Assembly: GCF_013868415.1 (NCBI RefSeq)
Contig: NZ_JACEMT010000052.1
Coordinates: 124,001 to 188,000 of the forward strand
From: Marinobacterium marinum
GTDB taxonomy: Bacteria; Pseudomonadota; Gammaproteobacteria; Pseudomonadales; Balneatricaceae
Reading direction: 5' to 3'
DNA length: 64,000 nucleotides
Shown: in pieces, positions 8,836-20,226 of the stretch
Numbering within the stretch: the first letter of the stretch is position 1
Layout of the letters: every line of letters begins with the position of its first letter
The notes under the pieces: model-generated
What the model was told of the DNA's origin: nothing
What the model saw: only the letters and a program-made list of their open reading frames with translations
Database searches by the model: none
Position numbers and translations under genes: made by a program

Positions 8836-9597
8836 TCATACCGGGTTGTCGATATCGATAAAGCGGTGCTCCAGCCCGAAGCGCTCCGCCAGATGTTCTC
8901 CCAGCGCCTGAACACCATAGCGTTCAGTCGCATGATGTCCTGCTCCGCAGTAATGAATGCCGGCTTCCCGTGCCGTATGCACCACCGGCTCAGAAATCTC
9001 CCCGCTCAGATACAGATCCGCACGCTGATCAAGCGCCAGGTCAATCATCCGTTCGGCAGCTCCCGTACACAACGCCACCCGTTCAATGTGATGATCGCCA
9101 CCGGCAATGACTTGCGGCGTCCGCCCCAGCACCTGCTCGACGCGTTCAGCAAACTCTGCCAGTGTTAACGGCGCGGACAATCGACCGATATTGCCAACCG
9201 CCGGATCCTGCCCCCGCTCCAGCGGCCCCTCCAGCGTAATTCCCAACCGCCGGGCCAGTTGCGCATTGTTGCCCAGTACTGCATGAGCATCCAGCGGCAG
9301 GTGATAAGCCACCATATTCAGGTCAGCGCTCAACAGCGTATGCAATCGCTTGCGTTTGATACCGGTCACGGGGGCAGGCTCCCCTTTCCAGAAATAGCCA
9401 TGGTGTACCAGTACCAGATCCGCGTCCCAGGCCAGCGCTGCATCCAGCAGCGCCTGGCAGGCGGTCACACCGGTCACCACGCGCTGTACCTGCGGTCTTC
9501 CTTCCACCTGCAAGCCGTTTGGGCAGTAATCTCTGAAACGTCCAGCTTCCAGCAATTGGTCGCAATACTCCACCACTTGTTTGATCGAAACAGACAT
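8836..9597 (-). CDS. ybgI: Nif3-like dinuclear metal center hexameric protein
   Basis: A 253-residue member of the Nif3/YbgI family, toroidal hexamers with two metal ions per subunit. Metal ligands are visible: His65-His66 in LVLVHHGYFW, Asp103 in HLPLDAH, and the C-terminal GAGHHATERYG. The family was once labelled GTP cyclohydrolase type 2, which is not well supported; the true reaction is uncertain. The ATG at 9597 is preceded by GGGAGA; an in-frame ATG at 9621 has no site. Divergent from algW with 81 bases between. Confidence 0.92.
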   Translation of the reverse strand: MSVSIKQVVEYCDQLLEAGRFRDYCPNGLQVEGRPQVQRVVTGVTACQALLDAALAWDADLVLVHHGYFWKGEPAPVTGIKRKRLHTLLSADLNMVAYHLPLDAHAVLGNNAQLARRLGITLEGPLERGQDPAVGNIGRLSAPLTLAEFAERVEQVLGRTPQVIAGGDHHIERVALCTGAAERMIDLALDQRADLYLSGEISEPVVHTAREAGIHYCGAGHHATERYGVQALGEHLAERFGLEHRFIDIDNPV

Positions 9598-9610
9598 GAA
9601 ATCTCCCGCG

Positions 9611-9640
9611 TTGTTCAACATAAGTCCATAAACGTATAAT
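9611..9640 (+). promoter_or_regulatory. Sigma-70 promoter of algW
   Basis: A perfect TATAAT (9635-9640) lies 18 bases after TTGTTC (9611-9616, 3/6). It is 39 bases before the algW ATG in the short gap shared with the divergent Nif3-family gene. Confidence 0.55.
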
Positions 9641-9678
9641 GAGGCATACTGAAATGATTTACAGGTGCAAGCAAGTCG

Positions 9679-10818
9679 ATGCGTAAAGTCTCTTACCTGA
9701 TCTGGCCTGTTGTAACCGGCATTCTGGCCGCCCTTCTCGTGCTGCAGTTTTATCCACAGCTATTGACACCTCCGGTCACGACTGTGGAAATCCGCGAAGC
9801 TGCCGCCACTCCCGGCATTCAGAACATCGGCCCGGTCTCCTACGCCGATGCCGTCGACCGTGCGGCACCGGCAGTGGTCAATATCTATACCCGCACGCTG
9901 GTACGCCAGCCCGTCAGTCCCCTGCTGAACGATCCTTTTTTTCGCAAGTTCTTCAATACCGAGCAACTGCCACAACGCGAACGTATAGAATCCAGCCTGG
10001 GCTCGGGCGTGATCCTGAACGAACAAGGGTATGTGGTTACCAACAACCATGTCATCAGTGGAGCAGACAGTATCATTGTTGCCCTGCGCGATGGTCGCGA
10101 AGCCCAGGCCGAAGTGGTCGGACTGGATCCTGAAACCGACCTGGCCGTACTCAAGGTCAAGCTGGACAACCTGCCCAGCATCACCCTGGCCAACGAGGAT
10201 CTGCGTATCGGTGATGTCGCACTGGCCATCGGCAATCCTTTCGGCGTGGGCCAGACTGTCACTATGGGTATCATCAGTGCCACCGGACGCAATCGCCTGG
10301 GACTGAGCACCTATGAGGATTTCATTCAAACCGATGCCGCCATCAACCCGGGCAACTCGGGTGGTGCCTTGATCGATGCACGTGGAAACCTGATCGGTAT
10401 CAATACGGCCATTTTTTCCAGGTCCGGCGGTTCCCAGGGAATCGGCTTCGCAATCCCGTCGACACTGACTCGGCAGGTCATGCAGGATCTGATCAGCCAC
10501 GGACGGGTTATCCGGGGATGGCTGGGAATCGAGATACAGGAACTGACACCGCAGCTGGCCGAATCCTTCGATATGGAGGGCCGTACGGGACTGATTATCG
10601 CCGGTATTTTCCGCAACGGTCCTGCCCATCAGGCAGGCCTGCAACCGGGTGACGTGCTTCTGCAAATGAATGGCCAGCCGGTTACCGGCAGTCGCACGGC
10701 ACTGAACCATATTGCTCGCTTCAAGCCCGGCGACAAGGTGGAACTCGGCATTCTTCGCAATGGTCACGAAATGAGCCTGAGCGCCACCATCAGCGAACGC
10801 CCCCGGACACGCGAATAG
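9679..10818 (+). CDS. algW: Periplasmic site-1 serine protease AlgW/DegS
   Basis: A membrane-anchored HtrA-family protease that senses misfolded outer-membrane proteins and cuts the anti-sigma factor RseA/MucA. The 379-residue protein has one N-terminal membrane helix (about 8-26), a trypsin-like domain with His124 (TNNHV), Asp154 (ETDLAVL) and Ser227 (NPGNSGGAL), then a single PDZ domain (about 285-370). One PDZ plus an uncleaved anchor fits DegS/AlgW rather than DegP. The ribosome site (AGGTG) is 12 bases away and weak. In Pseudomonas algW also neighbours hisD and murA. RseA/MucA is not in the window, so the target is inferred. Confidence 0.9.
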   Translation: MRKVSYLIWPVVTGILAALLVLQFYPQLLTPPVTTVEIREAAATPGIQNIGPVSYADAVDRAAPAVVNIYTRTLVRQPVSPLLNDPFFRKFFNTEQLPQRERIESSLGSGVILNEQGYVVTNNHVISGADSIIVALRDGREAQAEVVGLDPETDLAVLKVKLDNLPSITLANEDLRIGDVALAIGNPFGVGQTVTMGIISATGRNRLGLSTYEDFIQTDAAINPGNSGGALIDARGNLIGINTAIFSRSGGSQGIGFAIPSTLTRQVMQDLISHGRVIRGWLGIEIQELTPQLAESFDMEGRTGLIIAGIFRNGPAHQAGLQPGDVLLQMNGQPVTGSRTALNHIARFKPGDKVELGILRNGHEMSLSATISERPRTRE

Positions 10819-10844
10819 GCCGCCAAACAACAACTCCCTGACAC

Positions 10845-10875
10845 AAAAAAGCCGCGACCCTCCGGTCGCGGCTTT
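10845..10875. terminator. Bidirectional terminator between algW and hisD
   Basis: A perfect 11-bp stem (10849-10859 with 10864-10874) has a 4-base loop. On the minus strand it ends in six T, giving a classic terminator for hisD, 19 bases past its stop. On the plus strand only three T follow, so termination of algW is weaker. Confidence 0.88.
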
Positions 10876-10893
10876 GCAACAAGAGTCCCGGTA

Positions 10894-12207
10894 TCAGGCC
10901 TTGTCTTTGATACGATATTCGGCCGAACGGGCGTGAGCCGTCAGGCTTTCACCACGCGCCAGGACTGAAGCCACCTTACCCATTTCCGAGGCGCCATCCG
11001 CCGAAAACATGATCAGCGAAGAACGCTTCTGGAAATCATAGACACCCAAAGGCGACGAAAAACGCGCCGTGCCCGATGTCGGCAGAACGTGGTTCGGGCC
11101 TGCGCAGTAATCCCCCAACGCCTCGGCGGTATAACGCCCCATAAAAATGGCTCCAGCGTGACGAATGTGCGGCAACAGCGCCTCAGGATCGGCCACCGAT
11201 AGCTCCAGGTGCTCGGGCGCTATGCGATTGCCGACTTCCGCAGCCTGCTCCAGATCGGCAACCTTGATCAGCGCTGCGCGGTTCTCCAGTGAAATACGGA
11301 TGATTTCCTGGCGCTCCATTGTCGGCAACAAGCGGTTGATGCTGGCTTCCACCTGATCGATATAATCAGCATCCGGGCAAACCAGAATGGACTGAGCATC
11401 TTCATCGTGCTCGGCCTGGGAAAACAGGTCCATCGCCACCCAGTCCGGATCCGTCTGACCGTCGCATACCACCAGAATTTCTGACGGGCCCGCGATCATG
11501 TCGATTCCCACTGTACCGAAGACGGCACGCTTGGCAGTCGCCACAAAAATATTGCCGGGGCCGACGATTTTATCCACCTTGGGCACGGTCTCGGTACCGT
11601 ACGCCAGCGCAGCAACCGCCTGAGCACCGCCCAGCGTGAAGACACGATCCACACCGGCCAAAGCGGCAGCTGCCAGCACCAGCTCATTCACCACGCCTTC
11701 CGGTGTCGGTACGACCATGATGATCTCTTTCACACCGGCAACATGCGCCGGCAGCGCGTTCATCAGCACCGAAGACGGATAGGATGCCTTGCCGCCCGGC
11801 ACATAGATGCCAACACGGTCCATGGGCGTAATCTGCTGTCCCAGCATGGTGCCGTCAGTTTCCGTATAACGCCAGGACTCACCCTTCTGACGCTCATGGT
11901 AGGCGCGCACCCGTTGTGCCGCTGTTTCCAGCGCATCACGCTGCTCGGCCGGCAGTCCATCCAGTGCCTGCTGCAGACGCTGCTGACCCAGTTCCAGATC
12001 CTGAATGCCGGTTGCAGAGGTACGGTCGAAACGGTTGGTGTATTCCACCAGCGCCGCATCGCCTTCCGTACGCACCCGCGCGATGACTTCATTAACGATG
12101 CCGTTAACCTTGTCGTCGGAAACACTTTCCCAGGCCAGCAACTGTTCCAGCTGCTGCTCGAAATCGGCCTGAGTGGCGTCCAAACGCTTGATGGAAACAC
12201 TACTCAT
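10894..12207 (-). CDS. hisD: Histidinol dehydrogenase
   Basis: Zn2+ and NAD+ dependent oxidation of histidinol to histidine, the last two steps of histidine synthesis. The 437-residue length is normal. Family motifs seen: [37 protein letters not shown] (zinc and catalytic residues), APEHLEL and [14 protein letters not shown]. Its start overlaps the hisG stop by four bases. In Pseudomonas hisC follows hisD; here a terminator and the convergent algW come next, so hisC must lie elsewhere. Confidence 0.97.
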   Translation of the reverse strand: MSSVSIKRLDATQADFEQQLEQLLAWESVSDDKVNGIVNEVIARVRTEGDAALVEYTNRFDRTSATGIQDLELGQQRLQQALDGLPAEQRDALETAAQRVRAYHERQKGESWRYTETDGTMLGQQITPMDRVGIYVPGGKASYPSSVLMNALPAHVAGVKEIIMVVPTPEGVVNELVLAAAALAGVDRVFTLGGAQAVAALAYGTETVPKVDKIVGPGNIFVATAKRAVFGTVGIDMIAGPSEILVVCDGQTDPDWVAMDLFSQAEHDEDAQSILVCPDADYIDQVEASINRLLPTMERQEIIRISLENRAALIKVADLEQAAEVGNRIAPEHLELSVADPEALLPHIRHAGAIFMGRYTAEALGDYCAGPNHVLPTSGTARFSSPLGVYDFQKRSSLIMFSADGASEMGKVASVLARGESLTAHARSAEYRIKDKA

Positions 12208-12854
12208 GCTTCTGCCTCCCGGCGCACATCAATCGCCAACTGCAACTGGTCCAAAATCGGCTGAATCAGTGCATGTTTCATTTTCATTGATGGCTGCCCC
12301 ACCACCAACCGAGAGCTGATATCAGCAATATGCTGCATCGGCTCCAGTCCGTTGGCTCTGAGAGTATTGCCGGTATCGACGATGTCGACAATGCGATCCG
12401 CCAGCCCCATGATCGGGGCCAGCTCCATCGCACCATACAGCTTGATGATATCGACCTGACAGCCCTGACGCGCGAAATACTCGCGTGTCAGGTTGACGAA
12501 TTTTGTCGCTACCTTCATGCGACCTTCAACCGGAACGGCGTCCCTCATACCGGCGACCATCAGCCGACACTTGGCAATTTCCAAGTCCAGCGGCTCATAC
12601 AGCCCGGCTCCGCCATGTTCCATCAGCACATCCTTGCCCGCCACCCCCATATCGGCACCACCATACTCCACGTAGGTCGGCACATCGGTGGCACGAATTA
12701 CCACCAGCTTGATATGGTCATGATTGGTATCGAAGATCAATTTGCGGCTGCTGAAGATATCTTCAGCGGGCACAATATCGGCGGCCGCCAGCAATGGCAG
12801 CGTTTCCTTCAGGATACGCCCCTTGGACAGGGCAATGGTCAGCTGTTGTTTCAT
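12204..12854 (-). CDS. hisG: ATP phosphoribosyltransferase, short form
   Basis: Catalyses the first step of histidine synthesis, joining ATP and PRPP. At 216 residues it is the short HisG type, lacking the C-terminal regulatory domain. It begins [22 protein letters not shown] and contains [10 protein letters not shown]-like ([15 protein letters not shown]) and [14 protein letters not shown], the PRPP-binding region. Short HisG normally needs the regulatory partner HisZ, which is not in this window. AGAGGT precedes the ATG. It is downstream of murA by 16 bases, so murA-hisG-hisD is probably one transcript. Confidence 0.95.
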   Translation of the reverse strand: MKQQLTIALSKGRILKETLPLLAAADIVPAEDIFSSRKLIFDTNHDHIKLVVIRATDVPTYVEYGGADMGVAGKDVLMEHGGAGLYEPLDLEIAKCRLMVAGMRDAVPVEGRMKVATKFVNLTREYFARQGCQVDIIKLYGAMELAPIMGLADRIVDIVDTGNTLRANGLEPMQHIADISSRLVVGQPSMKMKHALIQPILDQLQLAIDVRREAEA

Positions 12855-12870
12855 GGACCTCTTCGCTCAC

Positions 12871-14392
<1,522 letters not shown>

Positions 14393-14463
14393 GCGGGACT
14401 CCCCTGCCTAACGTGTACTCAGAATAATGGCGAAATCATACCGAAACACGGGACAAAAGGCGA

Positions 14464-14769
14464 TCAGCTGCCTCTGGGCAACTCGGCTGCCAGTCCGACA
14501 AGGCCGGCAATGGCATCAAAATCGGCGGGGACGCCCTCCAGCACCAACTCCTGCCCCAGGCGTTGCGCCTGGCGTTGGCACACCAGCCACAGAGACAGTG
14601 CCGAACTGTCCACCCGTTCCACGCCGGAAAGATCCAGAAGGCACCGGGGTCCGCATGCCTGCAACTGTTTCAGCAGCGGTGCACGTATACTCAGGACAGT
14701 GGCGAACGTCAGATCGCCACTGATTCTTACCCGCTCCTTCGACGCTGTCTCAACCTTTGCTACGGCCAT
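14464..14769 (-). CDS. mlaB: MlaB, STAS-domain subunit of the Mla transporter
   Basis: A 101-residue STAS protein that binds the ATPase MlaF and stabilises the MlaFEDB complex on the cytoplasmic face. The STAS signature is seen as LLDLSGVERVDSSALSLWL, with Ser55/Ser56 where related proteins have the key Ser/Thr. The start is uncertain: an ATG at 14784 is also possible, and neither has a clear ribosome site. The chosen ATG gives a 20-base overlap with the end of mlaC, suggesting translational coupling. Last gene of mlaFEDCB. Confidence 0.85.
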   Translation of the reverse strand: MAVAKVETASKERVRISGDLTFATVLSIRAPLLKQLQACGPRCLLDLSGVERVDSSALSLWLVCQRQAQRLGQELVLEGVPADFDAIAGLVGLAAELPRGS

Positions 14770-15409
14770 TGCCACTGCTCGCATCTTCAAGGCTCATATC
14801 CTGCATTTTGCTCGCCCAGGCTTCAATCGTGGCGCCAACACTGCCACTCTGCTGATACAGGTCCGAGAACTGATTACGGAAGGTAATGCGCAGGTTGATA
14901 CCATCAACCATCACGTTCACCAGCGTCCAGCGCTGCTCCTGCTTCAGCATGTAGTACACCAGTGTATACAGTTCGCCGTTTTTGGCCTGCACTTCCACAC
15001 TGACAACCTGCTTTTCCGGTTCCGGGCTTTCGCCGGCCGGAGCCTGAATGCGGTATTTTTTCAGTTCGAAACCCGCAATCGACTTGGCATATGTACGCAG
15101 CAGCGTGGTCTTGAAGACCTGAGCAAAACGCTCCTGCTCGGCTTCGGACGCCCGACGGTAGTATTTGCCCATGACACTTTTGGCGATGTACGGAAAATCC
15201 ACCACCGGTGCGATGATGGTTTCAACCTCTTGCATCAGCAATTCGGTGTTTTTGGCCTTGGTCAGCTCCTCACGATCCATCAGGGCCAGCATGTCCCGTG
15301 TCGCCGCATCAACCACTTCACTGGCTTCCTGCCAGCTGGCTTCGGCAACGGCCGGATTCACCCACAAAGTGGCGGCTACCAGCACAGCGCTTATCCATTG
15401 TTTCATCAT
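14750..15409 (-). CDS. mlaC: MlaC, periplasmic phospholipid-binding protein
   Basis: Carries phospholipid between the outer-membrane MlaA complex and the inner-membrane MlaFEDB complex. The 219-residue product starts with a signal peptide (about residues 1-22, cut after AVA). The mature part has the Ttg2/MlaC features: DMLALMDREEL, VDFPYIAKSVMGKYYRRASEAEQERF and YTLVYYML. The start is one base after the mlaD stop. No mlaA is in this window, so that partner must be coded elsewhere. Confidence 0.93.
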   Translation of the reverse strand: MMKQWISAVLVAATLWVNPAVAEASWQEASEVVDAATRDMLALMDREELTKAKNTELLMQEVETIIAPVVDFPYIAKSVMGKYYRRASEAEQERFAQVFKTTLLRTYAKSIAGFELKKYRIQAPAGESPEPEKQVVSVEVQAKNGELYTLVYYMLKQEQRWTLVNVMVDGINLRITFRNQFSDLYQQSGSVGATIEAWASKMQDMSLEDASSGNGRSKG

Positions 15410-15410
15410 G

Positions 15411-15869
15411 TTACTCGCTTACCTTGTTGAACAGGAATTTACCGATCAGTTCTTCCAGAACCAGTGCCGACTGAGTGTCCTGAATAAAGGCACCTTCTTC
15501 CAGCACATCGTCCTCCGCTCCCGGAACCACCCCTATATACTGCTCGCCCAGCAGCCCCGACGTGAGGATACTGGCAGAACTGTCAACGGTCAGATAGTCC
15601 ACATCGTTGAAAATTTCCATTTCAACTTCAGCCATCAACAGATTTTTATCGATCCGAATCGACTTGACCTGGCCGATCTGCACGCCGGACATGGCCACCT
15701 TGGCACGCGGCCTCAAGCCTCCGATGTTATCGAAGCGGGCATACACTTTATAGCTTCCGGCCTGTTCCGACAGCTTGAGTCCGCTGACATTCAGGGCCAG
15801 CACAACCAGCGCCAGAATACCCGCCAGCATGAATGCCCCTACGCCTATTTCAACGGTTCGCATACGCAT
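15411..15869 (-). CDS. mlaD: MlaD, MCE-domain subunit
   Basis: Inner-membrane-anchored MCE protein that forms a hexameric ring above the MlaFE transporter. The 152-residue product has one N-terminal membrane helix (about 8-29) and the MCE domain (about 37-115, with YARFDNIGGLRPRAKVAMSGV and GLLGEQYIGV). The ATG at 15869 has GGAGA upstream and lies two bases after the mlaE stop. The frame is open further upstream inside mlaE, but that part matches mlaE antiparallel reading and not MlaD. Length matches the E. coli type (183) with a shorter tail. Confidence 0.93.
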   Translation of the reverse strand: MRMRTVEIGVGAFMLAGILALVVLALNVSGLKLSEQAGSYKVYARFDNIGGLRPRAKVAMSGVQIGQVKSIRIDKNLLMAEVEMEIFNDVDYLTVDSSASILTSGLLGEQYIGVVPGAEDDVLEEGAFIQDTQSALVLEELIGKFLFNKVSE

Positions 15870-15871
15870 GT

Positions 15872-16654
15872 TTACAGTTCTCCAAACATCAATGCTGTCA
15901 GGATGAAATCCAGTCCCAGCACCGCCAGCGATGAGTACACTACAGTACGGGTCGTCGCCTGACTGATTCCCTCGGAAGTCGGGATACAATCATATCCCTC
16001 AAATACGGCTATCCAGGTCACTACTATCCCGAAACAGACCGCTTTAATGATGCCGTTGAGGACATCGTCGTAAAAATCGACCGACTGCTGCATATTGGCC
16101 CAGAAAGAACCTTCGTAAATGCCCAGCCAGTCAACCGCGACCAAAGAGCCGCCCCAGATGCCGACCACTGCGAAGATGATCGCCAGAATCGGCATACAGA
16201 TAAAACCCGCCCACAAACGGGGAGCCACAATGCGGCGCAAGGGGTCCACACCGATCATTTCCAGACTGGCCAACTGCTCGGTGGCTTTCATCAGGCCAAT
16301 CTCGGCGGTCAGAGCCGAACCGGCACGACCGGCAAACAGCAGGGCTGCCACTACCGGCGCCAGCTCCCGCACCAGACTGAGCGCCACCATCTGCCCGACC
16401 GCCTGTTCGGAGCCGTAATCCACCAGGATGGTATAGCCCTGCAGCCCCAGCACCATGCCGATGAAACCACCGGACACAACGATGATCACCAGCGACAGCA
16501 CGCCTACAAAGTAGATCTGCTTCAATACCAGCGGCACCATAATCAGCGGCTGAGGGGTCGCCAGCAGCGACTGCAGCAGTATCTGCCCGGCGCGACCCAC
16601 CCTGGCCAGGCGCGAGAGAGCTCCCCGTCCCAGCCTTTGCAGGACATCCAACAT
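15872..16654 (-). CDS. mlaE: MlaE, permease subunit
   Basis: The ABC-type permease dimer of the phospholipid transporter. The 260-residue protein has five or six hydrophobic segments and the MlaE-family sequence [58 protein letters not shown]-type core, here between about residues 63 and 120. It lies two bases after mlaF and two before mlaD, a tight operon. Confidence 0.95.
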   Translation of the reverse strand: MLDVLQRLGRGALSRLARVGRAGQILLQSLLATPQPLIMVPLVLKQIYFVGVLSLVIIVVSGGFIGMVLGLQGYTILVDYGSEQAVGQMVALSLVRELAPVVAALLFAGRAGSALTAEIGLMKATEQLASLEMIGVDPLRRIVAPRLWAGFICMPILAIIFAVVGIWGGSLVAVDWLGIYEGSFWANMQQSVDFYDDVLNGIIKAVCFGIVVTWIAVFEGYDCIPTSEGISQATTRTVVYSSLAVLGLDFILTALMFGEL

Positions 16655-16656
16655 AA

Positions 16657-17466
16657 TCAGTATTCCTGTAACAGATCCTGACGGTAATCAGGCGCTTTGA
16701 AATGGAAAGGCACAGGGCCGTCGGGCAATCCCTGCATGAACTGGCGCACCTGTTCAGAGTCGACCTGAGCCAGCTCTTCCGGTGTTCCCTGAGCAATCAC
16801 CCGGCTGTCCGACAACAGGTAAATGTAATCCGCGATGCCCAGCGTTTCATTGATGTCGTGGGACACGATAATACTGGTATGTCCCAGCGCCTGGTTCAGT
16901 CGACGAATCAGGTTCACCAGAACTCCCATGGCAATCGGGTCCTGACCGGTAAAGGGCTCATCGTACATGACGATATCCGGGTCCAACACGATTGCCCGCG
17001 CCAAGGCAACACGGCGTGCCATGCCGCCCGACAGTTCGCTGGGCATCAAGTCCCGTGCTCCCCGCAGGCCAACGGCATGCAGCTTCATCAACACCACGTC
17101 CCGGATCATGTCCTCGGGCAGTTCCGTATGCACCCGCAGCGGAAACGCCACATTTTCGAACACGCTCATGTCGGTAAACAGGGCGCCGCTCTGAAACAGC
17201 ATCCCCATCCGCTCACGCGCTTCAAACAGCTCGCGACGCCCCAAGCGGGGAATATCCATACCGTCCAACAGGATCTGGCCGCCATCAGGGCGTAACTGAC
17301 CGCCGATCAGCTTCAGCAGTGTGGTCTTGCCGGTGCCGGACGGTCCCATGATCGCGGTCACCTTGCCGCGGGGAATGCGGATATCCACGGAATCGAAGAT
17401 TGCACGTTCGCCGCGCAAGAAACTCAGTCCGCGAATATCGATAATGCTATCGTGCTCAGGCTTCAT
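16657..17466 (-). CDS. mlaF: MlaF, ATPase subunit
   Basis: ABC ATPase that powers the Mla transporter. The 269-residue protein has Walker A GPSGTGKT (41-48), signature LSGGM (145-149), Walker B IVMYDEP (from 165) and the H-loop His in IIVSHD. The [10 protein letters not shown] stretch after Walker B is typical of MlaF. The ATG at 17466 is chosen for homology and AGGAG upstream; the frame continues to 17628 but that part resembles no MlaF. First gene of the operon, divergent from kdsD with 190 bases between. Confidence 0.95.
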   Translation of the reverse strand: MKPEHDSIIDIRGLSFLRGERAIFDSVDIRIPRGKVTAIMGPSGTGKTTLLKLIGGQLRPDGGQILLDGMDIPRLGRRELFEARERMGMLFQSGALFTDMSVFENVAFPLRVHTELPEDMIRDVVLMKLHAVGLRGARDLMPSELSGGMARRVALARAIVLDPDIVMYDEPFTGQDPIAMGVLVNLIRRLNQALGHTSIIVSHDINETLGIADYIYLLSDSRVIAQGTPEELAQVDSEQVRQFMQGLPDGPVPFHFKAPDYRQDLLQEY

Positions 17467-17656
17467 TGACCTGAAACTCCTGCTTCCTTTCTTCATATTG
17501 CCGGTCCACATGTGCACCGGCCTGAAATTGACGACAAAATATACCACTCTCACATGCAAACGTGAATCTAAACCGATATTGCGGGGTTCGTGCTCATCCG
17601 GGCTCTGAGGTAGAATAGCGTTTTGCAATTGCGTTTAAAGGCAGAGATCAGACCCC

Positions 17657-18628
17657 ATGACAGCCACCGACTATCTGAATTCAGGGCGCCAGACCATCCG
17701 GCTGGAACTGGAAGCCGTCCAGGAATTGCTCAACCACCTGGACCAAAGCTTCAATCAGGCGTGCACAACGATGTTCAACTGCAAAGGGCGCGTCATTGTT
17801 ACCGGCATGGGCAAGTCGGGCCATGTGGGCAACAAGATTGCAGCCACCCTGGCCAGTACCGGTACGCCTGCCTTTTTTGTCCACCCCGGCGAAGCCAGCC
17901 ATGGGGACCTGGGCATGTTTACCGGTGACGATGTTGTCCTGGCCCTGTCCAACTCGGGTGAAACCGCCGAAGTCGTCACGATCCTGCCTCTGATCAAGCG
18001 CATGGGTGCTCCGCTCATCAGCATGACCGCCAATGCCGGCTCTACTCTGGCACGCAGCGCCGACACCAACCTGCACATTCCGGTTGACCGTGAAGCCTGC
18101 CCACTGGGTCTGGCACCGACGTCCAGCACGACCTCTCAACTGGTGCTGGGGGATGCGCTGGCCATCGCACTGCTGGAGGCTCGCGGTTTCAGCAGTGAGG
18201 ACTTTGCATTTTCGCACCCCGGAGGCAGCCTGGGGCGGCGATTGCTGCTCAAGGTGGATGACATTATGCACACCGGCACCGACATCCCGGTCGTTCAATC
18301 CAACACGCCTGTACGCGAAGCGCTGCTGGAAGTGACGCGCAAGCATCTGGGCATGACCGCCGTCACCGACCATCAGCAACGCTTGCTGGGTGTATTCACT
18401 GATGGCGACCTGCGCCGTACTCTGGATCAGGGTGTCGACCTGGCCACTACCTTGATAAAGGACGTCATGACCGCCGGCGGTACCAGCATTCGACCAGGCA
18501 TGCTGGCCGCCGAGGCACTGAGCCTGATGCAGAAATGCAAGATCAATGCGCTGCTGGTCGTTGATGAACAGAACCGCCCCGTGGGCGCTCTCAATATGCA
18601 TGACATGCTCAAGGCAGGAGTGATTTGA
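17657..18628 (+). CDS. kdsD: Arabinose-5-phosphate isomerase KdsD
   Basis: Converts ribulose 5-phosphate to arabinose 5-phosphate, the first step towards Kdo of LPS. The 323-residue protein has a SIS domain (about 40-175; GMGKSGHVGNKIAATLASTGTPAFF and SNSGETAE) and two CBS domains (about 208-320). Length is as in E. coli (328). It opens the kdsD-kdsC-lptC-lptA-lptB run, in which each gene overlaps or touches the next. Confidence 0.96.
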   Translation: MTATDYLNSGRQTIRLELEAVQELLNHLDQSFNQACTTMFNCKGRVIVTGMGKSGHVGNKIAATLASTGTPAFFVHPGEASHGDLGMFTGDDVVLALSNSGETAEVVTILPLIKRMGAPLISMTANAGSTLARSADTNLHIPVDREACPLGLAPTSSTTSQLVLGDALAIALLEARGFSSEDFAFSHPGGSLGRRLLLKVDDIMHTGTDIPVVQSNTPVREALLEVTRKHLGMTAVTDHQQRLLGVFTDGDLRRTLDQGVDLATTLIKDVMTAGGTSIRPGMLAAEALSLMQKCKINALLVVDEQNRPVGALNMHDMLKAGVI

Positions 18629-19173
18629 TGCACCTCGACAGCCTCTCTCCCAAACTGCGCACCGCGCTGACCAATATTCGCCTGGCCGTTTTCGACGTGG
18701 ACGGCATCCTCACTGATGGTCACCTGCACTTTCTGGCCGACGGTCGCGAGATCAAGAGCTTCCACACCCTGGATGGCCTGGGGATCAAGCTGCTGCAGCG
18801 TTGCGGCATCGAAACCGCCATCATCACCGGTCGTCGCTCGCCCCAGGTCGAGCACCGAGCCGAGGCCTTGGGCATCACCTACCTGCGCCAGGGGCGTGAG
18901 GACAAACTGGTGGCACTGGAAGAACTCTGGTCCCAGAATGGCCATGGCGCTGCCGAAACCGCCTATATCGGCGATGATCTGCCCGACCTTTCTGCCATCC
19001 GGGCCAGCGCCTTCGGGGCCAGCGTACCCAACGGACACCCCCTGGTACGCAAGGAAGCCGACTGGGTCACGGGTGCCGCCGGCGGTCAGGGAGCCGCTCG
19101 CGAGTTTTGTGAACTGATTCTCGCGGCCCAAGGCAAACTGGACACCATATATGCGGAGTATCGTGGATGCTGA
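18628..19173 (+). CDS. kdsC: Kdo-8-phosphate phosphatase KdsC
   Basis: A HAD-family phosphatase that releases Kdo from Kdo 8-phosphate. The 181-residue protein has the nucleophile motif DVDGILTDG (Asp23, Asp25) and GDDLPDLSAI in its third motif, with no cap domain, as expected for tetrameric KdsC. The ATG at 18628 overlaps the kdsD stop (TGATG), with AGGAG seven bases upstream. The intervening kdsA/kdsB genes are not in the window. Confidence 0.96.
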   Translation: MHLDSLSPKLRTALTNIRLAVFDVDGILTDGHLHFLADGREIKSFHTLDGLGIKLLQRCGIETAIITGRRSPQVEHRAEALGITYLRQGREDKLVALEELWSQNGHGAAETAYIGDDLPDLSAIRASAFGASVPNGHPLVRKEADWVTGAAGGQGAAREFCELILAAQGKLDTIYAEYRGC

Positions 19174-19730
19174 GTCAGCGCCAACGCCTACTGATTGCCG
19201 CTGTACTGATTGCCGCCCCTCTTCTGTGGTGGGGGCTGGTCACACCCGATCAGAGTGAACCCTCCTCTGCTGCCGGCCCGGTTGAACAGGTGGATTTTTT
19301 TATCCGCAACGCCGAAATTACCCGCTGGCAGGATGATGGCAGTATCGGCCAGGTTCTGACGACGCCACTGATGCGGCATTACCCGGCCCGGGAAGAAATG
19401 CACCTGAGCACTCCAGAGGTGCAGATGCCTCGCGGCGATGGCGGATTCTATCTTCTGAATGCCGACGAGGGCACCCTGCCCGACTCTCAGGAACAGATCC
19501 TGCTTGCAGGCAATGTTCAGCTTCATGATAATCCGACCGCGGGCCCTGGGGCCCTGATGACAACCGACCGCATGACTTTGTACCCTCCTCGCGACTATGC
19601 GCACACCGACGATCCGGTGCAAATGTTGCGCGGCACGGACACAACTTCAGCCGTCGGCATGGACCTGTTTTTTGACCAACAACGGATAGAACTGCTCTCG
19701 AACGTGAAGGGTGAATACCATGTACAATAA
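19167..19730 (+). CDS. lptC: LptC, LPS export protein
   Basis: Inner-membrane-anchored periplasmic protein that passes LPS from the LptBFG transporter to LptA. The 187-residue product has one N-terminal membrane helix (about 8-24) and a beta-jellyroll domain after it. It overlaps kdsC by seven bases and lptA by eleven. Sequence is divergent, as usual for LptC, so the call leans on position between kdsC and lptA and on the fold-like pattern (GGFYLLNADEGTL, TDRMTLYPPRDYAHTDDPV). Confidence 0.93.
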   Translation: MLSQRQRLLIAAVLIAAPLLWWGLVTPDQSEPSSAAGPVEQVDFFIRNAEITRWQDDGSIGQVLTTPLMRHYPAREEMHLSTPEVQMPRGDGGFYLLNADEGTLPDSQEQILLAGNVQLHDNPTAGPGALMTTDRMTLYPPRDYAHTDDPVQMLRGTDTTSAVGMDLFFDQQRIELLSNVKGEYHVQ

Positions 19731-20226
19731 GCTTCGACCTGTATTTTTGATCGCCCTTCTGGCCCTGCCCTCCCTGGCTCAGGCCCTGCCCGAAGATCGT
19801 GAGCAGCCGATTCGCATCAGCGCCGACCATGCCAGCATGAACGAACTGACCGGTGTCACCGTATATACCGGCAATGTTGAAATCGTTCAGGGCACCATGG
19901 TGATTCGTGGCGCTCGGGTTGAGTTGCACCGCAACGATGCCGGCGTCCAGCGCATTATTTCCACCGGCAGCCCCGCACAGTTCCAGCAGAAACCCAGTCA
20001 GGAACAGCCCTTGACCAAGGCCTACGGCAAACGCATGGACTACCGTGTCGCCCAACAGGAAGTCACGATTACCGAGTCTGCCCGCGTCGATCAGGAGCGT
20101 GACACCTTCACTGGTGAACGTATCGTCTATAACATGGAAAAATCGCTGGTGAACGCATATGGCAGCGACAAGGATTCTGGCCAGCGCGTGCAGATGGTTA
20201 TCCAGCCGAAAAGCGGAGGCAACTGA
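19720..20226 (+). CDS. lptA: LptA, periplasmic LPS bridge protein
   Basis: Forms the periplasmic bridge carrying LPS to LptD. The 168-residue precursor has a signal peptide (cut after about residue 22, AQA) and the OstA-type core: [31 protein letters not shown]-type beginning and [15 protein letters not shown] near the end. The ATG at 19720 follows AAGGGTGA; an in-frame GTG at 19711 has no site. Ends one base into lptB. Confidence 0.95.
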   Translation: MYNKLRPVFLIALLALPSLAQALPEDREQPIRISADHASMNELTGVTVYTGNVEIVQGTMVIRGARVELHRNDAGVQRIISTGSPAQFQQKPSQEQPLTKAYGKRMDYRVAQQEVTITESARVDQERDTFTGERIVYNMEKSLVNAYGSDKDSGQRVQMVIQPKSGGN

